A stretch of DNA of 64,000 nt. Origin: Purpureocillium takamizusanense. Taxonomy: Eukaryota > Ascomycota > Sordariomycetes > Hypocreales > Ophiocordycipitaceae. Below the pieces are notes generated by a model. It saw only the letters and a program-made list of their open reading frames with translations. It was not told where the DNA came from and ran no database searches. Every line of letters begins with the position of its first letter. Position 1 is the first letter of the stretch. Positions 14,301 through 25,463 of the stretch are shown piece after piece. Location: positions 5,332,001-5,396,000 of the forward strand of contig NC_063068.1 of NCBI RefSeq assembly GCF_022605165.1. The letters are read 5' to 3'. The translations under genes and the position numbers were made by a program.

Positions 14301-17300
14301 AACAGCAAGGCCGCCTAGTCGCCTGATGTGACGCAAACGCAGGGCGTGGCAAAGGGGCCGTGGGTGCGAGCCAGTCCAGTGTCTGCACGCTTGAATCAAT
14401 CAATGACGGAGACGGGCGCGTGTCCGAGAGTCAGTCATCAGCCAGCCCGCCAGCCAGCTAATCTTGCCGGACACCAATCAACCCGGCAGTGGAAGGGTCC
14501 GGCGGGATCCTCACTGGGGCAGCACCATCCACGTTGTTCTCGAACGACGGCTTGGAAGAAAAAAAAGTCTGCACGTTGCTGGTAGGCGGAGACACCGCGG
14601 AGGCGTGCGGTATACCCTTTCCTACTGTAACTTGGTCCTTTGGGGCGGACATGCGACCGCACCCACTTCTGAGGGCCAAGGGCCGTGCCCATTCGCTTTT
14701 ACCGAAGGCCAAGAGCACCAAGTGCAGAAACCAGCTAACTACTGAGTACTCCGTACTGCGGCCGGCGTCCTGCAGGCCGCTCTGCTGGACTACCATTCGC
14801 GGCCATGTCGTCCGCCGGGTGCCACTTGGAGGTCCCCAGCGGCCGAGCTGGCTGGGTTCGCCACACCTGATGCAGTCGCGTCCATTCGAGTAACTAGCGT
14901 GTGCTTCCCTCTTCAACCTAGCGCACCCAACGTTGTCGGCCAGAGCTCATAGCAAGGCGGGCCCGAGGGTGTTCTCGCAGGCAAATGATGGTGCGTGGCG
15001 GTGTTGCACCGGAGACGCTCCATCATCGACGCGCCCTGCCCTGGCCGAGGAGATCGCCATGTCATCGGCCGGCGACAAACAAGGTGCATCAGTCAGGAAC
15101 GGCCACAGGACACACGCACACACACGAGTGTGCTGCTGCGTCTGACTGAGCGCGGCGAGCCGAGCGCATGATGGGTCAACCGAACCGCCTCAACGAGTCA
15201 AGCAGAGGCACGCAACAAAAGTCAGCCTTCCCCGTGCTTCAGTGGTTCGTCACAGGGCCGGGTCGGATACACATACATGCACATATACTAGCACATGGAT
15301 ATTGACGTGGCTCCAGGCTCGCTGTCCCGGCCTGGTGCTGGAAACTGACGCATCACGATCCAGGTGACCGTGTAAATGACCCTTGTCGCGAACCGACGGG
15401 CTGCACGACGCGCGAACAAAACGTGATGCACTGCAACGGCGCTGCACCTCCATGTCCTGCTTCAGACGCCGAAGAAGGCGGAGAGAAATGCCTCAGATCC
15501 ACTGCGAGACCGTGTCCGGCGCACAACGCTCGCATCCATGCCGTAGCGCCGCCGCCGACACGACTGCTCCCTGGCTGCCCCGGCTCGGCTACAATGTGGT
15601 CGTGCTGCTCAAGGAGGGACCCCATGTTCGACGTACGTGAGGGTTTGCATTTCCATTTGAGTAATATCGTCACAATCTCTCACGAGACCATGGGGCCGGG
15701 GATGTGGGCCATTCATTTATGCACACACACACACACACAGAGGCTCCTGAAGCGCTTGACCGACCGACCGATGTTCATTTGGCAGCCACAACGGAGCGCA
15801 ATGTGCGCTTCCACGGTCCAGTTTCAGCTCTAGCTCCCGTCGACCTTCCGAGTTTGATATGCGAAGGTAAAGGAGGGCCCCTTGGCTCCCTTGCCAGGCT
15901 GGCTCGTTGTTGTTGTTGTTGTCGTTGTTGTGGAACCCGACAAATTTCCCTACCCCCAGCCAGCGGTGGGTGGGAAATTGGGGACCCTCGCGGCGCTGTC
16001 CGTCATGTCCGAGGTTAATTGTCTCGGGATGCGTGGCCACCACTGGTATTTTGATCTTCAAGTGAAGGCGCACCTGAAGTTTGCGAGCCAGCGAGTCCGG
16101 ACGGCACCTTGTCCATCCGAACATGACATTTGCAAGGCACAGTTATACCTAACTAATTTGGTACACGGACCATCGGCAGGGCCAGCCAGCCGGCGTGAGG
16201 GGGTCCTCTTCTTCCATGGACGACGACGGGTCAAAGGAGACTGGACTGGGAAGTGGTACTGTAACTGACGATTTGCCGCACGGGGCCATCCATGGCTGCA
16301 TGGCTGCGTGTAGAACTGTGCCGTGAATCGGACGACGGCCACGGCGGACCGACGACGGCCCAGTCGATGATGGAAAGAGAAGACGCGGTGCCCCATTGGC
16401 GCCGTGGCAATCCGGAACGGAATGGAGAGAATTGGGCAGCTATCCGTTCACCGCCGACGACCAATTGACGGTGCAGCATTGGCAAGCCCGCACGCAGTCC
16501 CGGGGGCCGGGCCCACGCCAAGTGCATAGCGCCGCCATGTGCTGTTTTCCGCGGCGGCATCGACCGAGAGGGAGCGAGCCCTTCTCGTGTTTGCCGGCGC
16601 CTCGTAGCTCCAACTCCCAGTTTATCAACGCTGGCGTCGGCGCCGCTGTGCGGAGACCCCGTTGCATCACGAGGCCGTGGAGAGGAGCTCGGAGTCTCGT
16701 ACCGAGCGTTTTTTTTTTTTTTGGAAGACGCAAACATGACAGCAGACGCTGGCGCACGTTGTACAGCACAGTACTACAACCAGTGCTATCGATGGGTACG
16801 AATAATAAACGCCGTCAGGGCGAGCGGGAACTCTCGGCCCCCGGGGGGGGGGGTTGACGAACCAGCCATGCGTGCCAGCCAGCCAGCCAGCCAGCCACGC
16901 AAGGACGGGACCCCCCCAACCGCAGCCGACGAACACCTTCCGCGTGCCCTTTTTAGTGCGTCCGCTGCCTGCAATTTCAGGGTCCCGTCCTTGGCTGGCT
17001 GGCTGGCTGGCTGGCTGTCTTGCGGCAACTGGTCGAGTGCGTCCAAGCCGGCGAAGAAAGGGGGTTCGAAATCAGCCGGGCTTCATTTCTGGGGCTGCAT
17101 CTCCCGGGACCCTGCAATGCCTGCCAGGCTGCCATGCCATGCCTTGCCTGCCACCTGCCTGGTGGCTTTCCTGCTGGGGGTGACAGTCCTGCGCGCCATT
17201 GCCAAGGCAAGTCAAGTCGCTGGCCAGCCACGATGCCACGCTTGACACCTGCTGAGCCTGTCATGTTGTCGACAAGCTGTAACTACTAACCGCAAGTCTG

Positions 17301-19177
17301 TGCAAAGTACTGTACTGTACGTTGTACTGTGCTGTCGCGGATGGATGGATGGATGCTGCCTTGGCTGCCACCGCCGCCGACGACGACGACAACAGGTCCA
17401 TGACGATGGGTCGTGTGTCTCACAGCCGCCACCTCACTTGGGTTCTTTGGACCATCGCGACGACGACCCCAACTGGCTGATGGCCGCTGACCGCCTGCTT
17501 CTGGACCCCCTTTGATCTGGAGTCGGGGCGGACGCCGGGCGTCATCAATCTCCGTCGACCCCTTCCCGCATTTGTCTAGCCCGGCCTCCTGGCCTGGCCT
17601 TGGTCCCTGATGCTTGCCTGACCGGTTCCTCTCATCCCACGCGGACACGCATTATCTTGTGGGGGGGTTGGCCGTGTCGAGACTTGTGCAGAGAGCCTCG
17701 CGGTGACATTGCCAAGGGCGGAACGGTGATGACAATGATCCACGCAGTGCGTGTGGCCACGAGGGAAAGACTCGGGGGTGCATCCTGGTGCGCCCGATGG
17801 GCGGCAAGGTCCGTTGCACCTTTTTTTTTTCTTCGCGTGTGCGTGTCGCTGCGATTCAGTGGATGGTGATGGCGGGTGGCTTTCTGCCTTTACTGATATC
17901 CCAGGCCCTGGTCTGGTTGGGGCTGCCGCCTGGTTTTGGTTTCTGACTGAAGACGAAGCAGGCTTACACAGGCGTCGCCACTCACTCGGCGAAGGGTTGA
18001 GTCAACATGAAGGCCGATCCGTCAGGCGATGATTGGTGACGACGCCGCCTGGCTGCCGTGCGACCTGATGGCATCGTGGCTGCTGCAGTCGGACGGATCG
18101 GGATTGCAGCTGCGGGCCTCTTGAACTGACGAGTCTCTTGCGGCGCTCATTCATGACGCCCGCCATGATCCGAAGCTCAGCATCCGTCCACGTTGGGAGC
18201 CAACGCGGGGCAACAAATGGGTTGTTGCTTGCTTTCATCATGCTGCGAGTCTCGCTGCACCTCGGCAGCACCGGGTAACTCAAGGCCGTCTTGGGCCGCC
18301 TCAAGCGCGGCGGCGCTGGCTGAGACGGATGTCGTGCGGCAGGCCCAACATCTCGGTCGCCACCCTGGGCCGCACACCAGGTTCGCCAACTGCGGCATGT
18401 CATGACTACGTACGCTTGAGAATACTGTACTCCTCACGTACTACAGGCCCGACAGGTACTAGATGACGATGTTGTTATGAACTGGTGCCACATTCCAGGA
18501 TAGTCATGTCGTTGCCATGCCCTTTCTTCACTGCCATATGCCAAATCTTATGTGAGGTCCTGTACTTCGTACACGCTGCTGGGAGAGCCAGCCAAGTACG
18601 ACCTGAATGACAAATTCAATTGCGGCACAGCTGAGCCGCCAGGCGATATTGTGTCACCCCGCGCTGCCCTGCCGCCGAACGAACGAATGAATGAATACCT
18701 GCGTCTGCCAAATGGCTCCCGAAAGAGTGAATTATCTCGCGTGAGCTCGCTGACGTAGCCTAGGTGTAGGGTAGTCGAGTTTACCTGGCTGGGACTACGG
18801 CGCACGTGACCACACTCAATGGCCCCGCCAGGGGGGCACGGACCAGGTCGAGCAGAGCAAAAGCAGGGGCAACGAGCTCGATTGGCGGAGGCGACGTGGC
18901 ACGTTAAGCTGGCAGGGGCCTGGCTTGCTGCAATTGGAGCAACTTGGTAGCACCCGCTGCTGTATCGATCTGGCCACACTGACCTGTGGGCTCCTCTACC
19001 TACTCGACGCTCCTTTTTCCCCCAACGACGACGACGACGAACGACGCCTTTGACCACGCGCACAACCCACGCAGCTCCGCCTCGAACGCTGCCCACTGCC
19101 GTTGTCACCTGCTGCGACGATCCGCTAGACCGAGACCCCAACGCACGCACACAAAAAAGCCGTTCACCGTCGTCGCA
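11312..19177. other. 7.9-kb gene-poor interval between cyclin and SSS1
   Basis: No coding region can be supported here. The many long open frames are mirror-image products of high GC, overlap on both strands and lack domain motifs. Visible elements: a G-run array of GGGTAC type at about 12530-12568, (CGCT)n near 13650-13670, (AC)n near 15720-15738, a T12 run near 16710, a GGAT array near 17340-17355, the inverted repeat at 16876-17017, and a TACTTCGTA motif at 18563-18571. The left end should hold the cyclin promoter and the right end the SSS1 promoter. A long regulatory region, a non-coding RNA, or a fast-evolving gene with many introns could be hidden here. Confidence 0.5.
16876..17017. repeat. 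Inverted repeat, 38-bp arms with AGCC tandem units
   Basis: The left arm, 16876-16913, is C(AGCC)5 ACGC followed by AAGGACGGGACCC. The right arm, 16980-17017, reads on the opposite strand C(AGCC)6 followed by the same AAGGACGGGACCC. The arms pair at 36 of 38 positions around a 66-nt loop. The unique 13-nt part shows that this is not just two random tetranucleotide runs. Transcribed, it would form a long stable hairpin. I see no target-site duplication or coding sequence in the loop. Confidence 0.9.
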
Positions 19178-19703
19178 ATGGCAGACAACGTCGAGGGCCT
19201 CATCGACGTCCCGCGCGAGTTCCTCAAGGACGGCGTGCAGTTCATCAACAAGTGCCAGAAGCGTGAGTCCGGCCCGCCGCCAGGACCCGACCCTGAGCCT
19301 TTGCCCTGTTTCCTTCTCCCTGTCCTGCGTCTCGTTGTCTCTACTCCGCCTCGGGATGGGGAGGAGGTGAGCGACGGGGAGAGGCACGGATCGGAAGCTG
19401 GCTAGCCAGCTAGCTGCACCCGCGGGGAGGGAATGATGCTGACATTGCTCCTCCTGCTCCTCTAGCCGACAAGAAGGAGTTCATCAAGATCTCCCAGGCC
19501 ATTGCCATTGGCTTCCTGACCATGGGCACCGTGGGCTACGTCGTCAAGCTGAGTACGTGCCCGCTGTTGGCGCCCCCTTTCTCCGTGACGGACGGACATT
19601 GCGCGGATGCGCTGTCCGATATCTGAGAGATTCTGGTGTGCTAACTGATGGCGAAACTCTAGTCCACATTCCCATCAACAACATCCTCGTCGGTGCCGCG
19701 TAA
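19178..19703 (+). CDS. sss1: Protein translocase subunit Sss1 / Sec61-gamma
   Basis: Smallest subunit of the Sec61 translocon, a single-span tail-anchored protein of the ER membrane needed for co- and post-translational import. Exons: 19178-19262, 19466-19552, 19663-19703, giving 70 residues, the normal family length. Donors GTGAGT and GTACGT and acceptors CTCTAG are good, and intron 2 has a CTAAC branch site at about 19641. The product has the amphipathic N-terminal helix with PREFLKDGVQFINKCQKPDKKEF, the Ile/Ala/Gly membrane span (IAIGFLTMGTVGYVVKLIH) and the short lumenal tail IPINNILVG. Intron 1 is long for such a small gene (203 nt). Confidence 0.97.
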
Positions 19704-21332
19704 ACGACTCCATGTCGGAGGCGGCGGCGACGGCGGCGCGCGTCAGGGAATAAATAGCAGGGAAACGCGCGTGGGCGACAGAGCGGATAATGGACCCGAG
19801 GACGATCTGATGAACCGTCCGCGGTAAAGATGGGGCGACGTGCGATGTTTCGGTGAGGTCTGCCGCGGGGGGACGCGCAGATGCGCTGAACAGCAGCGCG
19901 GCTTGCCTGGCGCGTGGGCATGAGGGCAAGAGGCAGTGGGCCGTGACCCTGCATTGACACGGAGATGGGCGAGGCGGCTGAGGCGAACTCTAGTGGTGGG
20001 GGGGGGGGTCGGTCGAGGATGTCAGGGGAGGATGAGGAGGACCACGCCTTGGCCACGACGATGGATGGAAATCACCAAGCACGGGGGGTTGTCTGCGGCC
20101 GGAAGGGGGCTGCTAATTGGCGAGCGAGCTTGGTGGCAGCAGTTCACGCGCGATGGTATATAGCCTCGTGCCCAGTGTACCAAAATCTGTAAAGAGCATA
20201 CAGAAAAAGCCTTGCACTGCAGCATGCGGCAGATGTTTTGCCTGGTCCGTGAATGACGTCCTTTTTTTTGTCGGTTGTTGACTGGCGGTTCCAGCTCGCG
20301 CATATGCCCTCCTGTCTTTCTTGTTTGTGTCTCGAGCTGCCACAGCAGAGAGCGCATCGAGGCGACGAGCGAGCGAGCCAGCGAGCGACACTTCGCTACG
20401 CGGTTGCAGATGGCTGGGCGGCCTTGCCATGTCCCATCACATGGCTAGCAACGGCAAGGCAGGCTTGCGAAGCCTGTGTCCCTGACGTAGACGTCTTTTG
20501 AAGGGGGGGGAGGATATGTACAGCCGAAGACCCTCGAGTTCGGGGGTGATGATATCTCTACGTTTCGGTAGTGCCCAAGTTACAACTCTCCCTCTCTCCC
20601 TCTCGTTTTTCCTTTCGAGCCAGGACATACATGCTCGCTCGCCGTCTATGTCCCCCCTCTTTCTCTCTGCGGGGGGGTAAACGCTAGGGCAGATAAACAC
20701 TCCTCCTCCCACAAAGCACCCCTCGGAATTAATTACAAAAGGTAACCGTTATTTTTTTCCTTTTCAATTTTGTAGTTAGGTGATGGCGCGAGTGAGTCAA
20801 TCTCATCGTCGTGGACGTGTTTCGTAAAAAATAAGAGTTGGGGGGGTGTTAGAGGACCTGGCCTGGTTGATGACTCCTTTTCGTGAACTAGCTAACTAGA
20901 ATGACTTACACGAGGCGCAGCAGCAGCTGCAGCAGCCCGTGTGACTCAACGCCCGCCTACAGCCGCACATCTTGGTACGTAGTAGGGAAGATGGGATAAT
21001 CTGCCTCGCGTCAGGCGGGCGGGCGGGCGGGCGCTGCTGCTGCTGCTCTACTGCGAGATGAGGAGGACATGGAGAGAATGGCTTGACGTCGTCGTTTTCT
21101 CGGGTGCAGCCCGCCTGTAGCTCAGTCGACTACCTGGTAGCCATTCTATTCCCTGTATCCCCCCCCCCCCCCCCCCCCCCCCCCCCTCTGCCTGCTTGTG
21201 CGCAATATCAGCTTCCTCGCTGCTTGTCCATAAAGGTGCCCGTCCCAAGCAAGCTCTCAGTCACCACCACCACCACCACCATCGCAAGCTCCCCTCCCGT
21301 TCCGTCCATCCAACCGTCTTTCCCCCTCTCGG
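19704..21332. other. Intergenic region with C28 tract, no gene seen
   Basis: Holds the SSS1 3' end and the upstream region of the next gene. Contains (CGAG)n near 20368-20388, a T/A-rich patch around 20740-20830, a GGGC run near 21016-21032, CTG repeats near 21035, and the C28 homopolymer. No supported open reading frame. Confidence 0.55.
21159..21186. repeat. C28 homopolymer
   Basis: Twenty-eight consecutive cytosines, about 150 bp upstream of the ATG chosen for the next gene, so probably in its promoter or 5' leader. Such a tract can fold as an i-motif, with a G28 on the other strand, and its length is also likely to be unreliable in sequencing. Confidence 0.95.
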
Positions 21333-22541
21333 ATGCCCAGACATACCACTACTCTTCCTCCTGCTCCTCTTCCTCCTCCTCCTACTACTACTATTGTTTC
21401 CACCCATCTCGCCAGCCCGACTGTCATGCCCACCCATCATCATCATCATCATCATCACCATCCCGCCCATCACTGTCCACCACCACCATCATCACCCTCC
21501 TCCTCCTCCGTCCTGATCCCCCTCCCCCCCTCCGCAGAGCACCAGCAGCAGACGCAGCGCTACTTCGCCCGCCTCTCGCACTCGCCCGTCTACCGGCCCA
21601 AGACGTTCGGCTGGTCCAACTACAAGCTCACCCGCCTCGTCGACCTCCCCTGCCCGGTCGGCTTCCGCAGCCGCCGCGCCCTCGTCCTCGCCGCCATCTT
21701 CGATTTCGACACCACGGGTAGCGGCGACGCGCCCGCTCATCGCCCCCGCTCTCGTACCGCCTCCTCGCCTCACGCCCGCCGCTTCCTCGCCCAGCGCTAC
21801 CGCCGCGGCGTCTACCACCGCTACCCCTTCGCCCAAGACTACCTCCCCTCCCCGCCGCACGCCTGGATGGACCGCGTCGACGAGCTGCGCGAGGGGCGCG
21901 CCCTCGCCGCTGCTGCCGACGATGATGCCGTGGCCTTGCCGCCGCTGGTCATGGAGACCCAGCGCAAGGAACAACAGCGTCGTGTAGAAGACGACGATGA
22001 AGACGAAGGCGAGCACGGCGACTATGACGACAAGGAGGAGGAGGAGGGGGATGACGTCGATGAAGAAGTGCGGGAGCTCTACCGCATGGGCCTCCTGTAC
22101 GACGACGAGCACGAGCGCGGCTCGGGCTTCACCCTCGACGCCATCGCCCACGACACCGCCGCCACGCCCCCGTACACCCTGACGGTCCGCAGTCGCGACC
22201 ACCGCCGCCACGGCGGCAACAACAACAACAACAACAGCAAGCGGCCGCACCAGCACGCGCACGACGGCACCACCAGCACCACCACCAACTCCACCGACGA
22301 CGACGAGGCGCTCGCCGCGTTCCTCGCCGAGGCAGACTATATCGACGTCTGTGCCGCCCGGCACCTCCTCCTCGACGTCGAGCCGGACGGCGCCGTCGTT
22401 GCCGCGGCGGCCGGTCCGTCTCGCAAGGAGGGGACGGGGGCCGTGGTGGTGGAGGCGATGCGTGCCCAGCAGCGCCTGTGGGAGGCTTTTCGGGGTGACC
22501 GGCCGTCGGACCTCGACGGGGTAGAATGGGAGGTGGTGTAG
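21333..22541 (+). CDS. Uncharacterised protein with His/Pro-rich N-terminus and acidic middle
   Basis: An open frame of 402 residues from ATG that I do not recognise. The first 65 or so residues are Thr/Pro/His/Ser low-complexity. A compositionally normal core follows (RYFARLSHSPVYRPKTFGWS, then LTRLVDLPCPVGFRSRR) and a segment with RGVYHRYPFAQDYLPSPPHAW. Residues about 210-245 are a Glu/Asp stretch, then an Asn/His-rich tract and a C-terminal block with EADYIDVCAARHLLLDVEPDG. The codon use of the core is coding-like. A pyrimidine run ending CTCCGCAG at about 21523-21537 looks like a splice acceptor, so the low-complexity N-terminus may be leader rather than protein. Convergent with RSC7. Confidence 0.6.
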   Translation: MPRHTTTLPPAPLPPPPTTTIVSTHLASPTVMPTHHHHHHHHHPAHHCPPPPSSPSSSSVLIPLPPSAEHQQQTQRYFARLSHSPVYRPKTFGWSNYKLTRLVDLPCPVGFRSRRALVLAAIFDFDTTGSGDAPAHRPRSRTASSPHARRFLAQRYRRGVYHRYPFAQDYLPSPPHAWMDRVDELREGRALAAAADDDAVALPPLVMETQRKEQQRRVEDDDEDEGEHGDYDDKEEEEGDDVDEEVRELYRMGLLYDDEHERGSGFTLDAIAHDTAATPPYTLTVRSRDHRRHGGNNNNNNSKRPHQHAHDGTTSTTTNSTDDDEALAAFLAEADYIDVCAARHLLLDVEPDGAVVAAAAGPSRKEGTGAVVVEAMRAQQRLWEAFRGDRPSDLDGVEWEVV

Positions 22542-22912
22542 GTGGGTGTGGGTAGAAGATGTATGAAATACCGCGACTAGGCCTCTGTATGCCAATTAGC
22601 CAGAACGCACATCCTTGACAGGTGTGTTGGTTGTGTTGCCACGGTGTGAAAGCAACCACATGCCAAGAGTCCCCGTTGATGGAAAAAAAATAACAGAACA
22701 TCCTTTGTGTGTGTAAATCGCCGTCGTTGCTGACGGACTCTACCAATCGTGAGTGAGCCATGCCCAACGCCATCCGCGCCTAGCCGTTCCGTGCGTGGTG
22801 AGCGCTCGCGCGCGCCCACGACGACCCATACATTAGAGCATACAGATACATCCCTCGCTCCCATCCCATCCCATCGCATACCATCCGTGGGCCGTGTCCC
22901 CGACTCGTCGTC
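22542..22912. other. Convergent 3' spacer, no gene seen
   Basis: Spacer between two facing stop codons (uncharacterised + gene and RSC7). Expected to contain both polyadenylation regions; nothing else seen. Confidence 0.6.
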
Positions 22913-24602
22913 TCAGCCCATACTGTAGGGAACAATGGCCTTGTCGATGACAGGGCCGCGCCGGGCCATTGTGCTGCTCTCCGGGCCCCACCGCGACTTC
23001 CACTCGGCGTTGCTGCCCATGGCCGCGTCAAACGCCTGGCGGCACTCGGGCGGAAGCAGGTCCTTGATGTCGTCGGACACGGCGGACAGGCCGTTGAAGG
23101 CCGACAAAAAGTCGGCAGAGTCGCCCGCGTCCAAGGCCACGGGCGCGGCGCCGGCGGGCGGGCTCTCAAAGTACGTGTCGGTGACCATGAAGTTGCGCGC
23201 CACCTTGGCCGACACGGGCGGGAACCGGCTGCTGCCCCTCGTGGAGTCCTCGTCCTCGGGCGCGACCTGCTCGACCCGCGCCAGTGTGGGCTGCATGATG
23301 GCGGGGTACTGCATGACGTTGGTGTGGATGTCGTAGACGCCGGCGTTGTTCAGTCTGCGGATGGCGTTGATGCCCGAGTTGAATATGCTGCATTGGAACA
23401 TGTTAGAACTTCCTCAGAAGCGGTGTGGTCCCTCATGGGACGATGGCGGGGGCCCGAGAGAGAGGGAAGGGGGAACGGGCATACCTCGCCTCGCGCGCAT
23501 GCTCCAGCATCCAGTTGGTGTCGTTGACGTTGACCTTGCGCTTCTTGTACTCTGGCTTGCCGCTCGGCACCGGCACTGACGGCACGTTGGTGTGGTAGAC
23601 GGCGCTGGCTCCGTGCCACGCCACGTACTGGTTCTTGTTGTAGGGTTCGCCGGGGACGAAGTGGTCGTCCGGGTCCGCGAGCTGGCCTTCGACAACGCCC
23701 TCGGCGCGGGCCTGGGCCACGCTGTAGTCGTCGAGGATGCGCTTGCCGCCAACGATGATGCGCGCGCCAAACTCCCTGAAGACGGAGCGGGCCGTGACGA
23801 CGCCGATCGAGCGGCCCTTGTACGAGTGCGGGATGATGTCGCGCTCAATCATGTCGCGCTTCTCGTCGTCGTCGACAATGATCTTGTAGAGCTTCCGGTG
23901 CTTGGTGAAGAAGAGGTAGCTGTCCCTGAAGCCCACGCACCGGGCGGGCTCCGTCGACAGCATGTAGAGCCTGTCCCCCCGGCCCATGACGGTGAACGTG
24001 CGGCAACGATACTCGCGTCCGCCCTCGAGATTGCCCAGTTTGTCGACCTTGGTCTCGCCCTCGGGGTCGTCGGGCAGGACGCACTCGTCGTCAACAATCT
24101 CGGCGACGGTGCCCTCGGCGTCGATGACCTGCTCGGCCTTGGGCGGAGGGGCGCCTCCCTTGCGGCCTCCTCGGCCCCTCCATCCACCGCGGCCCCTGCG
24201 CCGGGGCGTGTCCTCGGTCACGGTGACCATGGGGTCCCAGTCCGGGGGCTTGTTCTTGGGTGGCCGGCCCAGCCGCTTTCTCCGAATGACGGGTTGGGGC
24301 GGCGGCGTGGGTTCCTTCTCCTCCTTTGCGTCGTCGTCGTCGTCTTCGTCGTCGTCATCGTCGTCGGCCAGATTGGCTCCCTTGCGCCCGGTGGCAGCGT
24401 CTTCGTCTTCGTCGTCATTGTCGTCTTGCGCGGGCGGCTCCTCGGGCTCCGAGGCATTGTCCGCGGCAGCAGCGGCGTCGGCATCGGCGTCGGCATCGGC
24501 CATGGGCTCATCCTCGAGGTCGGCGAAGCGCTTGGGGGTGCTCTCTGCGGCGGCGCCAGATGAGCGCGTTAGCCTCAGTCGGATCCTGCCCTTGGGCGCC
24601 AT
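22913..24602 (-). CDS. rsc7: Chromatin remodelling complex subunit Rsc7/Npl6 family
   Basis: Subunit of the RSC/SWI-SNF type nucleosome remodelers (CRC/RSC7 family, yeast Npl6 and Swp82), nuclear. Exons on the minus strand: 24602-23485 and 23387-22913, 530 residues; the 97-nt intron runs from GTATGC to TGCAG. The ATG chosen gives MAPKGRIRLRLTRSS; an upstream in-frame extension is unlikely. Order of parts: basic N-terminus, a long acidic Asp/Glu region (about 35-110), RKRLGRPPKNKPPDWDP, an Arg/Gly patch (RRRGRGGWRGRGG), then the conserved core with GREYRCRTFTVMGRGDRLYM, DSYLFFTKHRKLYKI, the basic FREFGARIIVGGKRILDDY segment, and NPGINAIR-like INAIRRLNNAGVYDIHTN after the splice. The junction is well supported because the core continues across it. 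Confidence 0.92.
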
Positions 24603-25463
24603 GGTGCGCGTGCGTGTGGGATGCAAAATGGCCACGCCCGTTGCGTTTGCGACACACGGCGGCTTGCAGAGGATGTGGAGGGGTGGCTTTGCGCGTGCTG
24701 CGCTGCTGGTGCAGAGTTGCAAGGGGACAAAAACTGGTCAAAGACAGCGTGAGGTTCAAAACGTACCAAGAGCCGCCGCGGCCTTTCGGGCGGCAGCGCG
24801 GCCAGATCGTCGCCCGGGCATCGTGAAGCGTGATCCACCGCCCGCGGGAATAAAAACACAGGCCTCTCCGTGTCGAAAAAAATGACCGCTCGTCACGCAA
24901 CGGAGGGAGACTTCGGCTCCGTCACACAAGAGCGAGGATGGGTGTCGTCAGCGTCCCTCGATGCCGGAGTGGAAGCTTTGAGCTGCGCAGTCGTCAGACA
25001 GACACACGGTCCCAACGCGCCCTGCCGCAAGGCTCGCCCCCATGCGCCTGTGATTGGCCTGTCACACAATGTGCCGTCTGCGGGTGTGCACTGTATCAGC
25101 GCACTGTATTCGCGACTCATCATTGGACCTATGAAACGGGCACCGTCTCTAACTACAGACCAACAAAGGTGCCAGCCAGCTCTTCGTGCCTTGCATCAAG
25201 CACTGCATATTCACGACTGCGCCTCCCGCACGGGCACCCGATGTAGGCTCGCCTCTCGTCATTGACAAATATTCATTTCCATTTCCCCAGGCCGTCTCCC
25301 ACCTAGTTGCGCTTATACGCGCCAGTACTCCTAAACACACCATGTCCTCGTCGTCCTTGACAGGACCTCGTCGCCTTTCTAGCATGGCCTTTACAGACCT
25401 GACCTAGACGATATCTCCGTCCTCCTCTGTCTAGCATCACACGGACATCCCCATCCGAGACAA
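24603..25463. other. Intergenic: RSC7 promoter and UBR1 3' region
   Basis: Tandem minus-strand genes flank this 0.86-kb interval, so it should contain the UBR1 3' UTR (left of the middle on the coding strand) and the RSC7 promoter. No supported gene or repeat. Confidence 0.55.

Noticed and set aside
21110..21150. Sequence resembling a tRNA start (GCCTGTAGCTCAGTCGA)
   Set aside because: No matching T-loop (GTTCGA-type box B) or acceptor pairing follows, and a C28 run lies directly after it.
23592..24563. 323-codon plus-strand frame opposite RSC7
   Set aside because: Shadow of the RSC7 exon; Val/Leu/Gly composition is that of an antisense reading.
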